Shown here piece by piece: positions 10,029 through 21,118 of a stretch of 64,000 nt of DNA. This stretch comes from Bidens hawaiensis (lineage: Eukaryota > Streptophyta > Magnoliopsida > Asterales > Asteraceae). The translations under genes and the position numbers were made by a program. Every line of letters begins with the position of its first letter. The stretch's first letter is position 1. The notes beneath the pieces were generated by a model. It did not search any database, was not told the DNA's origin, and saw only the letters and a list, made by a program, of their open reading frames with translations. The DNA lies in the NCBI GenBank assembly GCA_021521415.1, contig JAIQDT010000059.1, positions 3,038,001-3,102,000 on the forward strand. Reading direction: 5' to 3'.

Positions 10029-10855
10029 GTTCTTATGGATTCAAGTACCTCAAGTGCTCCAAGTTAAGTGAATCAAGCCAACCGTAACTGAAGATCCTTG
10101 AAGACTCTGAAGATTTTGTTGCTTTATTTATTTCCATTTTAAGTTAGATTACCTTCCCATTTATGCATCGTATCGACCCTTTGGTTATTTGTGACATTTG
10201 GTGATTTTAAGTCGAACTATGTTGCATGTTTCATCTTATGAATGATGTTTCCTTCTATAATTTGTTAGGCTTTTGTGCTCTTATCTTATTATCTTATTTG
10301 TATTCATCACGATTCATTATAATGTCGGTTTCAAGAAATCCATTTTCTTTCAATCTTCCAAATTCTACTTTTATAATCAAAGGATATAATAGGAATTACA
10401 CGGTTTTAGTAATTCGACTCGAACATTTATTAATAATCTTTTGGAATTTATCAAAACATTTTTTTCTTTCAAAAAAAAATGATGGTTTTCAATAGTTTAT
10501 AACCCACATGACGGAACGAGTATGCGAACCATCCGACGATTAGAGTAATTATGGTCCGGAACATAATTATCCAAGTCCTCGCATGGAATTCAAAATACGT
10601 ACGTTTGTGTGTCATGATCTAGAACCTAAAGTAATTTGGGTAATGATACAAATGATAAGATGATAAGGACATGGTGGATACGCCGCTGGTACAACCTATA
10701 TATAAGTGCATTTATCGGATTGTCATTTGGAGCATTGCTTCGGTTATTAGAAGTTCTATGTTATGATATTTTCCTTAAAAGTTTAATTATTTTCAAAACG
10801 ATGATGTTTTAGTTTTCCTTAATTTCGGAACGAAATTCCCTAAAGTAGGGGAGAC
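10029..10855 (+). other. 3' non-coding part of gag-only element, with polypurine tract
   Basis: No coding signal. The last about 260 bases, including GATAAGGACATGGTGGATAC near 10660, are conserved before the LTRs at 37670 and 42442, so they are a family hallmark. The polypurine tract is AAAGTAGGGGAGA at about 10842-10854, directly before the LTR. Confidence 0.75.
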
Positions 10856-11390
10856 TGTAACATCTCGAATTTTCCAAACCCGTATTCGTTTACGTTTAAC
10901 TCGTCCCGGGAACTATTTTTAGATCTTTAATATTAATCAAAATCAAATGTTTATGAGTAATCAAGTTTTCTTATGCTCATTTTAGGCCCTCATACTTTAG
11001 ATAATGTTTAATTCTTGTTTATTGCATAAAAGGTTCAATAAGTGACCAAACAACAAACTTTAAGGACCAAATTGTAAAACAATGAAAATTCCCCCTCCAG
11101 TGGCTGGAGCACCGCGCAACGGCGGGCTTCTAGGTGGCCGCTCGACGTGGTGGTGGATCTGCACAGATTCATCATCCGTTTCCTATCTCGTTTTTGGTAT
11201 AAAAATCGTTATATTAGGCATATGTGAGTGAATTAAGGTCCAAGAAAAAGTATTCTAACCAAAATACAAGTCTATATTCGTTTCTGATCAAGAACAAAAT
11301 CTCTTGGTTTATTTCATTGATTTTGTCATTAAATTCATATTTATTTGCTTAAACGAGTATTATCACCATCAATGGTTCGTTTTATCAAAC
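10856..11390 (+). repeat. Partial 3' LTR
   Basis: Begins TGTAACATCTCGAATTTTCC and follows the 5' LTR closely for about 530 bases, to ATGGTTCGTTTT. It then stops before the position of the TATA box, and continues as a short LTR-like scrap (ATCAAACAACAG) and the TAA microsatellite. Confidence 0.85.
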
Positions 11391-11394
11391 AACA

Positions 11395-11826
11395 GTAATA
11401 GTAAAAATAATAATAATATTTTAATAATAATAATAATTAGATTTTAATAATAATAAAAATATTAATATAATAATATTCAATAATAATAATAATATTTTAA
11501 TAATAACAATATTATTAATATAATATTAAAAATAATTTAGTATTAATAATAATAACATTTGAATAATAATAATGATAACACTGATGACAATAATATAATA
11601 ATAACAATAATAACATTTTAATGCTAATAATAATAATATTTTGATAATAAAAATAATATTAATATAATAATATTACTTTAATATTAATAATATAATAATT
11701 TTTTAATAAAAAAATAATAATAATATAACACTTATAATAAGATAATAATAATAACAATAATAATAATATTTAATAATAATAATAATAACAACAACAATAA
11801 TAATAGAATATTAAAAATAACAATAA

Positions 11827-11863
<37 letters not shown>

Positions 11864-11935
11864 CTAATAATAATAATAATAAAAATAATAATAATTATCA
11901 TTATTATAATTATAACGGTAATAGTAGCATATATT
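11395..11935. repeat. TAA/AAT microsatellite, about 540 bp
   Basis: Imperfect array of TAA units with AATATT interruptions; purest at 11835-11880. Fills the place of the missing part of the 3' LTR. Confidence 0.9.
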
Positions 11936-12200
11936 AGTTAAAATCTAACTAACGACGTTGTATCAAATAAATATATATAACGAAACCTGATTCAAATTTG
12001 GTAAGCCCAGCGTGCTAGGCTAACTGTAAGACTGTTCAGGCTGAATATCATAACCGACATACTCCTAACAAACGTAATGTAACATGTCTTAGTTATAAAA
12101 AAACTAACGACTTCATACTAAATAAATATAAAACGAAACATGGTTCAAATCCGGTAACCACGACGTGCTATGCTGATCGTTAAGCGCGTAACCCGGCGTA
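11936..12200. repeat. Diverged direct repeat, about 165-bp spacing
   Basis: TAACTAACGAC...CAAATAAATATATATAACGAAACCTG...GGTAAGCCCAGCGTGCTAGGCT at 11945-12025 reappears diverged at 12105-12175. No coding frame. The DNA from 12200 to 12680 shows nothing I can name. Confidence 0.5.
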
Positions 12201-12727
12201 TTAGGGGGTGTCTAGGGTGTGCCCAGCACAAACCTTCTCAAAACTTTGAATATGAATGCCAACAGAAATCTTATAAAACTGACATAATTAAAACCTGTAA
12301 AATGTTAAAGCATAACAAACAACTCACTATGGATGACTCGGCTGTTTGGATAATCCTCCGTGCACATCAATCATTATTCCAATCAACTGCAACCTAACCT
12401 GATGTGCATACAAAAGTCCGCTACACGCTGAGTGAATTCTAGTTTACCTACATGACAGTTATTATAAATAAATACAATAACAACTGATGTGCCGAAGCAT
12501 AAACATACACGTAATTGGACATTTATAAAGCATAATAGTCAAATACGCTAGCCTTCCTATCTTGAATATATGTAATTGTAATTACTTGCACACGCCACAA
12601 AGGCGCCGCCCAACCTTGTGCCCGTATATGGGGCCTATCTAGTACCTATATGTAAGTGCACGGATTTGGTGTCCACAGCTGTTCGAATAGGATAGGGCTA
12701 GTTTAGTCTTTACACTTAATGTATAAA

Positions 12728-12972
12728 GGCTCAGTCGCTAAGCATGTTTAGCGAATGAGGCCTTATTCGTTAAAGACTAGGCTTATCCGTTAACTTAGGA
12801 GTCCATTCGTTACTACAGTGTAACGAATGGTGACTTATTCGTTAAGGTATACCCATTTGCTAAGGGTGTTTAGCTAATGGGGCTATGGAAAGACTTATTC
12901 GTTAGTACAGTTAACGAATGAGAGGCCTCATTCGTTAATACAATATAACGAATGAGTCCATGCTTATAAATA
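12728..12972 (+). promoter_or_regulatory. Palindrome cluster with TATA box
   Basis: Five inverted repeats precede TATAAATA (12965-12972): TCGCTAA/TTAGCGA (12731-12750), CCATTCGTTA/TAACGAATGG (12803-12830), CCCATTTGCTAA/TTAGCTAATGGG (about 12849-12878, one mismatch), CTTATTCGTTA/TAACGAATGAG (about 12894-12922) and CTCATTCGTTA/TAACGAATGAG (12927-12956). Loops are 6-8 bases. Looks like the U3 and TATA of an LTR whose parent element I cannot delimit; 12973-13480 downstream is unrecognised. Confidence 0.5.
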
Positions 12973-13499
12973 GGCCTTCCATAGTTAGTTCGCATAGAGA
13001 TCTGTGCTTATTTATTCCCCTGTAACGTTACCATGCCGGATTTTCTCCAGGCTTAATGTATCGATCTCCATTAATGTATGAACACGATCTTAACGTATCG
13101 ATTTTCGACCAAATCTTGGCTCATATAACGTATTTACACTATATAATATGGTCTAACTGTTACCTATACACGTGGGTCTAGTTGTTACCTATATATGTGG
13201 GTCTAACTTACTAACTAACTGAAAGCTTTAAACATAACTAACTAACACTTGGCATATAATGAATACACACCATCCCCAAAACATTAAAGAGAAAGGGGAC
13301 TGGAAACTCACATGACTCACTTAACATCCTTGACTTGGAATCTACATGCAAATAAAACCGTGAGCTGTTGTTAAACGTTAATTGTTAAAAAACAGAACTA
13401 AGTTTGGACTTATGTTGTTGGACCCATCACACAAAACTGGTATTGGACCTTACCACACAATACTAAACTTCTATGCGTGATAGAGCTCACATAGATCCT

Positions 13500-13790
13500 A
13501 AGGGTTCATTTTGAATAGGATCTCGCAAAACATGACCTGGACTGGTTCTCGCAAAAAAGATCATGCAAACCCTTTTCATTTGTTTAACAGACCGATCACG
13601 CAAATCCTTTCTTTTGCGTAATGAAACGATCATGCAAAAGTTACTATGATCATCAAGCAATTGAGAGTTCACACATATTAGGAGTTTACGCAAAAGGTCT
13701 AAGATCTCATGAAAAGGATCATGCAAAACTAGCCTAAGGTCATCATGCAAAGCTTTTATTTGATCCGGATCTCTATGTATCACACGCTTT
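13500..13790. repeat. Dispersed GATCATGCAAAA-type short repeats
   Basis: At least eight variants of GATC(A/T)(T/C)GCAAAA spaced 20-60 bases apart, for example at about 13517, 13547, 13560, 13595, 13631, 13727 and 13743. The open frame through this stretch is a by-product of the repeats. Confidence 0.45.
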
Positions 13791-13839
13791 CAAATCAATC
13801 ACGAAAGCGATCTCTAGTATGGTTATATGTCGATGCTTG

Positions 13840-15123
13840 TTCTTAATTTAACTTGGGGCAGTTTCTTTTGAAGTGTTTTGTTCTACCACACTCATAGCAA
13901 GTATAATGATATATCATAGGTTAGGTTAATTGTATAGGTTGTAAGCGAATTGGTTGCGGTTGAGGTAGTTGTGGATGGTGTGGTTGTGGTATTTGAGGTG
14001 GTCGGTTCATAGTGTTTACAATGGTTTTGCAGTCACGGACATAATGTCCAACCTTCCAACATTTATAACACCCGTTCATTCGACATTCACCTACATGATG
14101 ATAACCACATTCCTCACACTTTGGCAAATGCCCTTTATACTTCTCTTGTTTCACGTCAGAATTGGTAATGGCGCAATTTTGTATCGTAGAGCGTGCACGT
14201 TTATTCGGTTGTCTTCCTTGTACTCTCGCCCCATACTCGGTTCGTTTTGTACCAAATGATTCCCCGGGCATTCTCAATGCACCACTTATAGCCAAATCAA
14301 AAGCTACAATGTCGGCTTGTGACACGACATTCTCGAAAGTTGAGTGACTAGTTGAATTAATCAAACTCCTTACTTTTGGGGCTAAACCCCAAATTTAACG
14401 TTCGATACGTTTTGACTCTGGGTTAACTAGCCATGGCACTAGATGGGCCAGTTCGTTAAAGCGGTGGGTGTACCCCAAATAATCTGCGCCCTTCATTTCT
14501 AAATTCCAAAGTTCTTGTTCTAATTTCTGAATTTAATTTATTGGACAAAAGTGTTCTATCATAAGATCTTTAAGTTCTGCCCAAGAAATATGGTTGATTG
14601 CCTCTTATCCTCGAATTTGCACAACAGTACTCCACGACATTAAGGCGTGGTCAACAAACGTAGAAGTAGCATATTTGATAATACTATCCTATGGGCAGTT
14701 AGTGATATTGATAATGGATTCAGTCTTTTCAATCCACTTTACCAGTCCATTTGGTCCTTTAGTACCACTAAAATCTAGAGTTTTACATAACATGAAGTTC
14801 TTAAGTTGATATCCTTGTTTTGGGGGATTTGGGTTGTTACGACCATTGTTCAAGTTCGATGGGGGATTATTGCTATTGGGAGTAGCATTAGTGTTTAACG
14901 GGGGAGTATTAGTTGTGATAGTGTTAGTATTTATTTGGGGAGTATTTGTAGTTGTATTAGTATTCACGGCCGCATTAGTGTTCGGCATTTTATTTGTATT
15001 CATAGTTGTATTAATACCGGTAGTTAATTGTGTTGCTATTGCCGGAAGTACTTTCTGTATTTGCCGAGCAATCATCTCAGCTACATCTGCCTCAGACAAT
15101 GTGTTTACTTTCTTCGGGGCCAT
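13840..15123 (-). pseudogene. gag: Second Ty3/gypsy Gag (minus strand, frameshifted)
   Basis: Begins at 15123 with MAPKKVNTLSEADVAEMIAR, then an Asn/Thr-rich low-complexity stretch and the start of the gag domain, FMLCKTLDFSGTKGPNGLVKW. The middle (14370-14690) continues in broken frames with matches to the usual FVDHALMSW and WAELKDLM segments. The C-terminal part (13921-14364) has HLPKCEECGYHH and the zinc knuckle CYKCWKVGHYVRDC, followed by a Pro/Gln tail. A second knuckle, CYECGRTKHFKRNC, is readable in another frame at about 13850-13895. No protease or polymerase follows to the left, so pol is deleted or elsewhere. It is a different lineage from the gag at 8673: different N-terminus and knuckle spacing. 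Confidence 0.75.
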
Positions 15124-15925
15124 TCTGTAACGAAAACCAATTATACCGCCGTTAATAATAATTCACTACATAACTAATCACAAAAGGAATCACCTTAACA
15201 GGTAATCAGGTATTTCAAATAGCACATATGTATCACACACATCTGTTCTTGTGTTTATATACCAAGGATAGTATATAGATTTATCCTAACAAAGGCCATT
15301 GACTATATGTATATATTAAAAGTTGCCACCAAGTGACAAATTTTTTTTCTTTAACCCGGTAAGGGTCGGCATTGCAATGAAAAGTCCAAATTGTCCTTCA
15401 TGTCAGCATAACATACTGTTAGATGCTTGCATGGAGTATCGAAAAGATGCTATACACAACAATATCATATTTTCCTTTTCTATCCAAGTACATATTATAA
15501 CAATCACGAACAAGTCACGACTAACACAGTAGTTATTCCGATACAATCCCACTATTGGGCGACTGTTTTTGTCCTGTCTCTCCCGGAAGTAGACATCTGA
15601 CCGTTATGAGTTTAAACAGTGTTTTATAAGTTGGAATGCACTTGTACACCCCACTTGACCTTTGGATGTTATTATGTATAACTATAGAATATTCTTTCAC
15701 TAGGTCATCCAGTACCCGCAAGTAGGCTGGGTTTTCTACAAGTGGTAATTTATTTGAGATAAAAAAATAGAAACCGTAAGGACATGACCATCAGAATACC
15801 TCTTCTAGATAAAGAACTGATCCAGTACAAGGAGAAAAACTAGGTATTACAACGCCTCCCATATCACGTTTTAAAGTATTAAAGCAATTACATTAAGAGA
15901 CGTGTGGTGAATTTGGCAAAAGTCA
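15124..15925. other. No recognisable feature
   Basis: AT-rich sequence between a minus-strand gag and a plus-strand pol relic. Frames are short; I see neither LTR ends nor a PBS. It may be decayed gypsy protease or leader. Confidence 0.4.
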
Positions 15926-17840
15926 CGACCAAAGAATCCAATGGGTGTATGGATTTCGGACTAACTAGCGCACTGGTAGTGTTCATGAATCTTATGAAAC
16001 GAATCTGTAAACCCTATCTTGACAAGCCCGCTGTAGTGGTCATGTTGGTTATATGAAATATAATTCTTTGCGGCATCTTACAAACTAACCAAGGAATTCA
16101 TGTGAACCCTAGTAAGATGAAAACTTTTACAGTACTACCCAATCTTTAATTCCGTTAACTTAAAAGACTGAAGTTATGAATGGGAAGAATTACAACTAAT
16201 AATATCCCAATTGCTAATACAAGGATCGTGTCAATCTCTAATGCTGAGCCTTCTAAAAGGACCAATGAACTTGTAATTCACTGTGATGAGAAGAATTATA
16301 CTATCCGTGACCAGAAATATAGAAAGGTTGGCTTTGCACTTAAGATCTGGGACACCACTTGTATACCATTAAATGCACAATTTACATGAATCACAAAAAC
16401 CTATGATGCACAATTGATCAGAGGAAATTGAATATGAGGTAATGGAGAGGAGTGGAGTTGTTAAACAATTATAATTGTGAAAACCAATACCTTAAGTCAA
16501 AAACATAGAGTTAAAACCTTGAAAGCATGAGCACTTAAAACAATTGTCCATACGAGCCTTATTGAACAAATTCGTATTGCTCAGAATGAAACTTTAAATA
16601 GGAAATCATTTAGAAAACAAAGACTTGCATGGGAACGAGCAGTAATCCGAAAAGAAAAACTAATGAAATACTTTACTTCAACAATCAAATTTGAATTCTA
16701 AACCTTTATAATCCTCGAGACTGGATCATGGGCGAGGAAAAACAAGTTTAGATGTTCTGTTCGTCTAGATACTAACAAAAGTGTAGCATGCACTAAGTTA
16801 GGGATGAGTATCAAAAACCTTCGGGAATATTACAAACACCTGAAATACCCCAATGAAAGTGGGAACAAAGTACTATAGACTTCTTAACACATTCCTAAAA
16901 CATCCTAAGAAAACGACGTAATCTGGGTGATAGTTCACTAACTGACCCAATCCGCATACCTCCTTCCGATTTGTAACAACTACGCAACAAAAAAAATAAA
17001 TAAAATAAGATAAAACTCGCCTTTCGTTAACAAAATCGTATATCGACACAGTGTGCTTATATCAATTATTTCAGGTCGAGATAATTATTCCACCTCTCAT
17101 GTTTGGCGAGTTGTTTGTGAAGCTTTAGAACCCGAATAGATCTGAACCCGGTCTACTGTCCTCTAACAGACGATCAAACCAAATAAACTATTCAAACACT
17201 AGAGGATAAAATTTCACTATGTACTACACTTTAGAGGAAAATGGGACCGACACCTTCCATTAGTTTAATCCTTGTACACTAACAGTTATCATAATATTAT
17301 ACAAACGGCTATATACTGTATTATATGAGCAAAAATATAAATCGCCACCTTATCAGACTGAAAGTTAGCGACACTCAAAATACGAAATCCTATTTGATTT
17401 CAGAAACCATAGATAAAGCTCATAAGATCAAAAACAAACTAAAAGCCGCCAAAATTGACAAAAGAACTATATCGTAATACGTACGAAGTTTTCTTGAAAG
17501 TTAATCCCGTGGCATATCAACCGAAACTATCTCTGGAATTGAATTTCACTCCCGATATTTTTGTATATCGAATCTAAACAATTGCCTTACTGACGAGGCA
17601 GAAACAATACCACTTGAAAACTTACACATAATTAAACTTTGTAAAGAAACCCGTGGAAATATTAGACGGGAAAATCAAACAGTCACAACACAAAAAAATT
17701 TCATTGATAAAAGTTCGGTGGAATCCACAGCGGGGAACCAAATACATTTGGAAATGAAAGAACGAATTCCAAAACAAATACTCATGTCTTTTCCTAAGAA
17801 GGGTGTCATTGGCATATCGAATTTCAGAGACGAAATTTCT
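15926..17840 (+). pseudogene. pol: Ty3/gypsy pol relic (RT segment and unreadable remainder)
   Basis: At about 15935-16020 the plus strand reads MDFGLTSALVVFMNLMKRIC and then KPYLDK, the RT palm segment that precedes the catalytic FIDDI motif; that motif itself is missing. At about 16085-16130 TNQGIHVNPSKMKT matches the segment after the palm. Beyond this, stops are too frequent to name RNase H or integrase. The far end, RNFRDEIS followed by a stop and the polypurine tract, is the typical end of a gypsy pol. Orientation is opposite to the gag at 13840-15123, so the two are separate elements or were rearranged. Confidence 0.6.
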
Positions 17841-18424
17841 TAACTGGGGGAGAATGTGACACTAGTGACAAAAACGGGTATGCCTTAATATTTAATTATC
17901 GAATAAGCGATTAATCGCTTATTGCGTAACAAACAAACGAATAACCAAACGAGTCTGGTTATGACCCGAATATCCTGATGGGCCATCTTTAAGTGATATA
18001 CGTATATTATAAGTCAACATATTGATATAATGGCCTTAGTACAATAGCAAACCAGTTAAGCATACTCGTTTAACTACCTGCTCCGACCTTAAACGCGAAA
18101 GGTAGTTACGAAACAAGCATTGTATCATCCGCTAAGCCGAAAAGACTTAAAATCACTTATTTGGAATGTTTTAAGTGATCCATGAAAATATTCTCAATTT
18201 TACAAACATATAGTATGTTTTCCTAAATGTATAAGAAATTGGCCGAAAAACACTTGCTTTCGCGCTGTTTTTCGTACCCGATATATTTTTCTTGCTAAAA
18301 ACCGAACCCGAAATAAATTTGGACTTGGGATTTCACGTTCGAGCATGCAAAACGAGGCAAGTGGGCCAAAATGGGGCCCAAGGGAGGCCCAAAAGGGGCC
18401 GGCCGCCATTAAGGACCAACCCCC

Positions 18425-18473
<49 letters not shown>

Positions 18474-18986
18474 CAACTTAACTCACAGGTTTTCACACAA
18501 AATCTGGACATATGCAACAGCTAGCCTGCTTATTCATACTTTTCAACCAAAACCCTATGGTAAACAAGAAGATTTGATCATTTTTGGCTTGGTTTAACAT
18601 GTTAAAAACACATAAGATCATGGTTTGATTAGTAAAAACCATGATTAACCATATAAAACTCTTTAAAATGATCTAAAAACATATTTTTATCCTAAACACA
18701 TGTACTAAACTAAATTGATAAGTTTTTTGGCCATAACTACGAATTAGAGGGTTTAAATCGTGTTTTTACGGTTCAAAAGTTCAGTTTCAAACCCTAACTG
18801 AAACCCTATGTTTCAAGACTGAAATTTTGATGATACATGTTTGGTTTTGTGATATAGGGCCTGTAGTTACTTTAGCTAGAAGGCCGAGAACCCGGAAAAG
18901 GGTTGAAACAGTCGAAAACCGCAAAGGTATTGCCGAAACTCTCGTTTAAGGACTGTTTAGGACTAGATTATGGCGCACTTGTTGTT
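17841..18986 (+). repeat. Polypurine tract and first part of a gypsy 3' LTR
   Basis: TTAACTGGGGGAGAA (17840-17854) is a polypurine tract, followed by an LTR-like start TGTGACACTAGTGACA at 17855. Contains an exact 22-bp palindrome at 17902-17923 and a (TA)n run at 18425-18470. The solo LTR at 18987 interrupts it; the continuation should lie right of 50795, where I cannot fix the LTR end. Confidence 0.5.
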
Positions 18987-20251
18987 TGTAACACCCCGGC
19001 TTAAGCGAAAACGCCCGAGTGTGACGTATAGATTGTTCAAACACACGTCACACTATTTGGTGACAATAATAACATTAATTCATTTCAAACATTATCTAAC
19101 ACAAGTTCCAAAGTAAACAAATACATCCAAACCAAAGATAAACAATGATAATAATCCTTTTATTTGAATACCCTAAATAAACTAAGCGTCTTCAATACTT
19201 CAACCTCTAATCATGGTACCTGTAACATATGTATAAAATATGGTCAGCTATAAATATAGCTGGTGAGATTTCCACAGTTTGATATACTACATAAAAACCA
19301 TGCAATTCCATGAAAACTTGTAAAATGTGCAAGTAAGGGTTCTTTACACTCGATGCATTAGACCTGAGTGTAAAAGAACAAACGAAGGTCCTTTCCAGTT
19401 GGGGCTACCAACGTACTTGGATATGAGGTCCCTTTTCCACTCGATACCAATGGACCTGAGTGCAAAGGGGGGGGCGTATGATCATACTTATTGAGGTAAC
19501 CACTTGAAATCCACGTATATAATAAATAAGCAAGTAAGCATACAAGTCCATGATACGAATTGCAGTTTGTAAGCAAAGTTGTAAATCTTGAAGTTTAATA
19601 ATAGATACATATGCTACCCCAAAATATGAAAAAAAATTAAAAAGGGGTTGTGAAAACTCACCATAGTAATTGAAGTAAAAAGGAATAAGAATAACTCGAA
19701 GGCGTTAAAGGAAACTGAAGCGGTCAATCCGTACGAACTATAAATAAGAATAAACACGACTTTTAACGGCTATTCTGACGGGATTTTAAGGTTGATTAAT
19801 TGTATGAATAATTTAGAAGTTAGTTATTATTTTATTATAATTTATTACAAATTTTATGGCTCTCTGATTATTATATTATTATTTATGTTTAACGGTAACT
19901 TGTTTATTAATAAGATAATAGTAGTTTAACGGCGAGAATATAGAGTTTATACTTCCAAACTACTTGAACTATTGTTTATAATTCGAAAATAAAGTTATTG
20001 CTTTAACGAAATGATTCTTAGTAAATTAAAGTTTGCTTTACGATTAGTAGACGATTTTTAGTTATGGTTTACGAAAATGAGAAACTCGGTTTTTAAGTGT
20101 AAAATGGTGAGATATATTCTATAATAAATTTACATAATTTTTATTTAATTTTAAAAGGTTTTTATAAATTTATTTTGATTTTTAATTGGTTAAAGTGATT
20201 AATTAATTATTAATAAACTTATATTAAATAATATATAAAAAATGTGACTGA

Positions 20252-20310
20252 CCCGGGTCCTTATGTTACAAGTTTCGTGTGTTAACCAATTGATCTAGAC
20301 TTTTTATTCG
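20252..20310 (-). other. tRNA-like remnant 1
   Basis: The minus strand has ATCAATTGGTTAACACACGA (A-box-like) followed by GGACCCGGGTCAG in the T-arm position. Weaker than the copy at 20408-20484 and lacking the TTCGAA of the B box. Confidence 0.35.
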
Positions 20311-20407
20311 TTAAAGACTTGGTTATCATTATATATATATATAAATAAATTTTAAAGCTATATAGTATTAATAATAATAATAGTAACAGTTTACATAAAA
20401 AAAAAAG

Positions 20408-20484
20408 GAAGGCTTGACCCGGGTTTCGAACCCGGGTTTGTTGTTTACAGGGTCACGAGTTTAACCAATTGCACTATAATGGAT
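20408..20484 (-). other. tRNA-like remnant 2
   Basis: The minus strand has TATAGTGCAATTGGTTAAAC, resembling a tRNA D-arm/A box, and CCCGGGTTCGAAACCCGGGT, a T-arm with the B-box core GGTTCGAAACC. No acceptor stem is apparent. Part of a direct duplication within the solo LTR. Confidence 0.45.
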
Positions 20485-20780
20485 ATTCGTTAAGAACCTG
20501 CTATCGATTATTTATAAAGTGAGTTTAAGTTTCATCTTCTTCACCAGATAAATCCTAAATTCAATCTTAGTTTCTGTTCCATGCTTGTTAAAATTACTTT
20601 AGGGGTTTTGTTTGTTGGATCAAAACTAATCAAATGTATATAACAATTACCTTAAATGGTGTTGATTTGGCCGAGACCCAGTTGCCGAGAAACTAAGAAG
20701 AAAAGCTCCTAATTACAGAAAATTAGTGTATTAGAGGGAGATTAAGAGGAATGAGCGAGTTTAGCTTGAGGTTATGCTTC

Positions 20781-20788
20781 TATTTATA
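20781..20788 (-). promoter_or_regulatory. TATA box of the solo LTR
   Basis: The minus strand reads AGTATAAATAGAAGC. Well-formed TATA; a GGTGAGTTTTCAC donor-like sequence lies downstream on the minus strand at about 19655-19668, as in the gypsy LTRs of the 5463 family. Confidence 0.5.
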
Positions 20789-21118
20789 CTAGTAATCGGA
20801 GCGTATACGCGTTAGTGTTATTAATTTGATTTTCCGTAATTCCGGCGAAGATTTTGGGATTGATTCGCTACTTTAAGTTCGTCATAACGAAATTAATTAG
20901 TTGGTTATGATATAATATCAAAGATTCGTGCTTTTTATATAATTTAATTGAATAATAAACAAAGTTTAAAAGGTGTACCAGGATCCCGACGCCGGATTTC
21001 GGCGGCCGGAGACCCGTCGGAAAAACGGGAAGGGCGGAGGGGTGGGTTGGGGTTTATTAATTAATTAATATAATTTAAATAATAGTTACACTTTAAACCC
21101 TAAAGTTTTAGGATCTTT

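Larger units (their letters stand above)
5463..11390 (+). mobile_element. Ty3/gypsy element with gag only (TR-GAG type)
   Basis: 5' LTR (5463-7385), PBS for initiator tRNA-Met (7389-7401), a 1.27-kb leader with a hairpin array, gag (8673-10028), a non-coding 3' part, polypurine tract and the beginning of a 3' LTR (10856). There is no protease, reverse transcriptase, RNase H or integrase anywhere in the internal 3.47 kb, so the element must have relied on enzymes from a partner. The 3' LTR is cut at about 11390, where a TAA microsatellite starts. The same family, without gag, forms the array at 32991-44351. Confidence 0.85.

Noticed and set aside
13487..13783. 98-codon minus-strand frame
   Set aside because: Generated by the GATCATGCAAAA repeats; repetitive residues without a domain.
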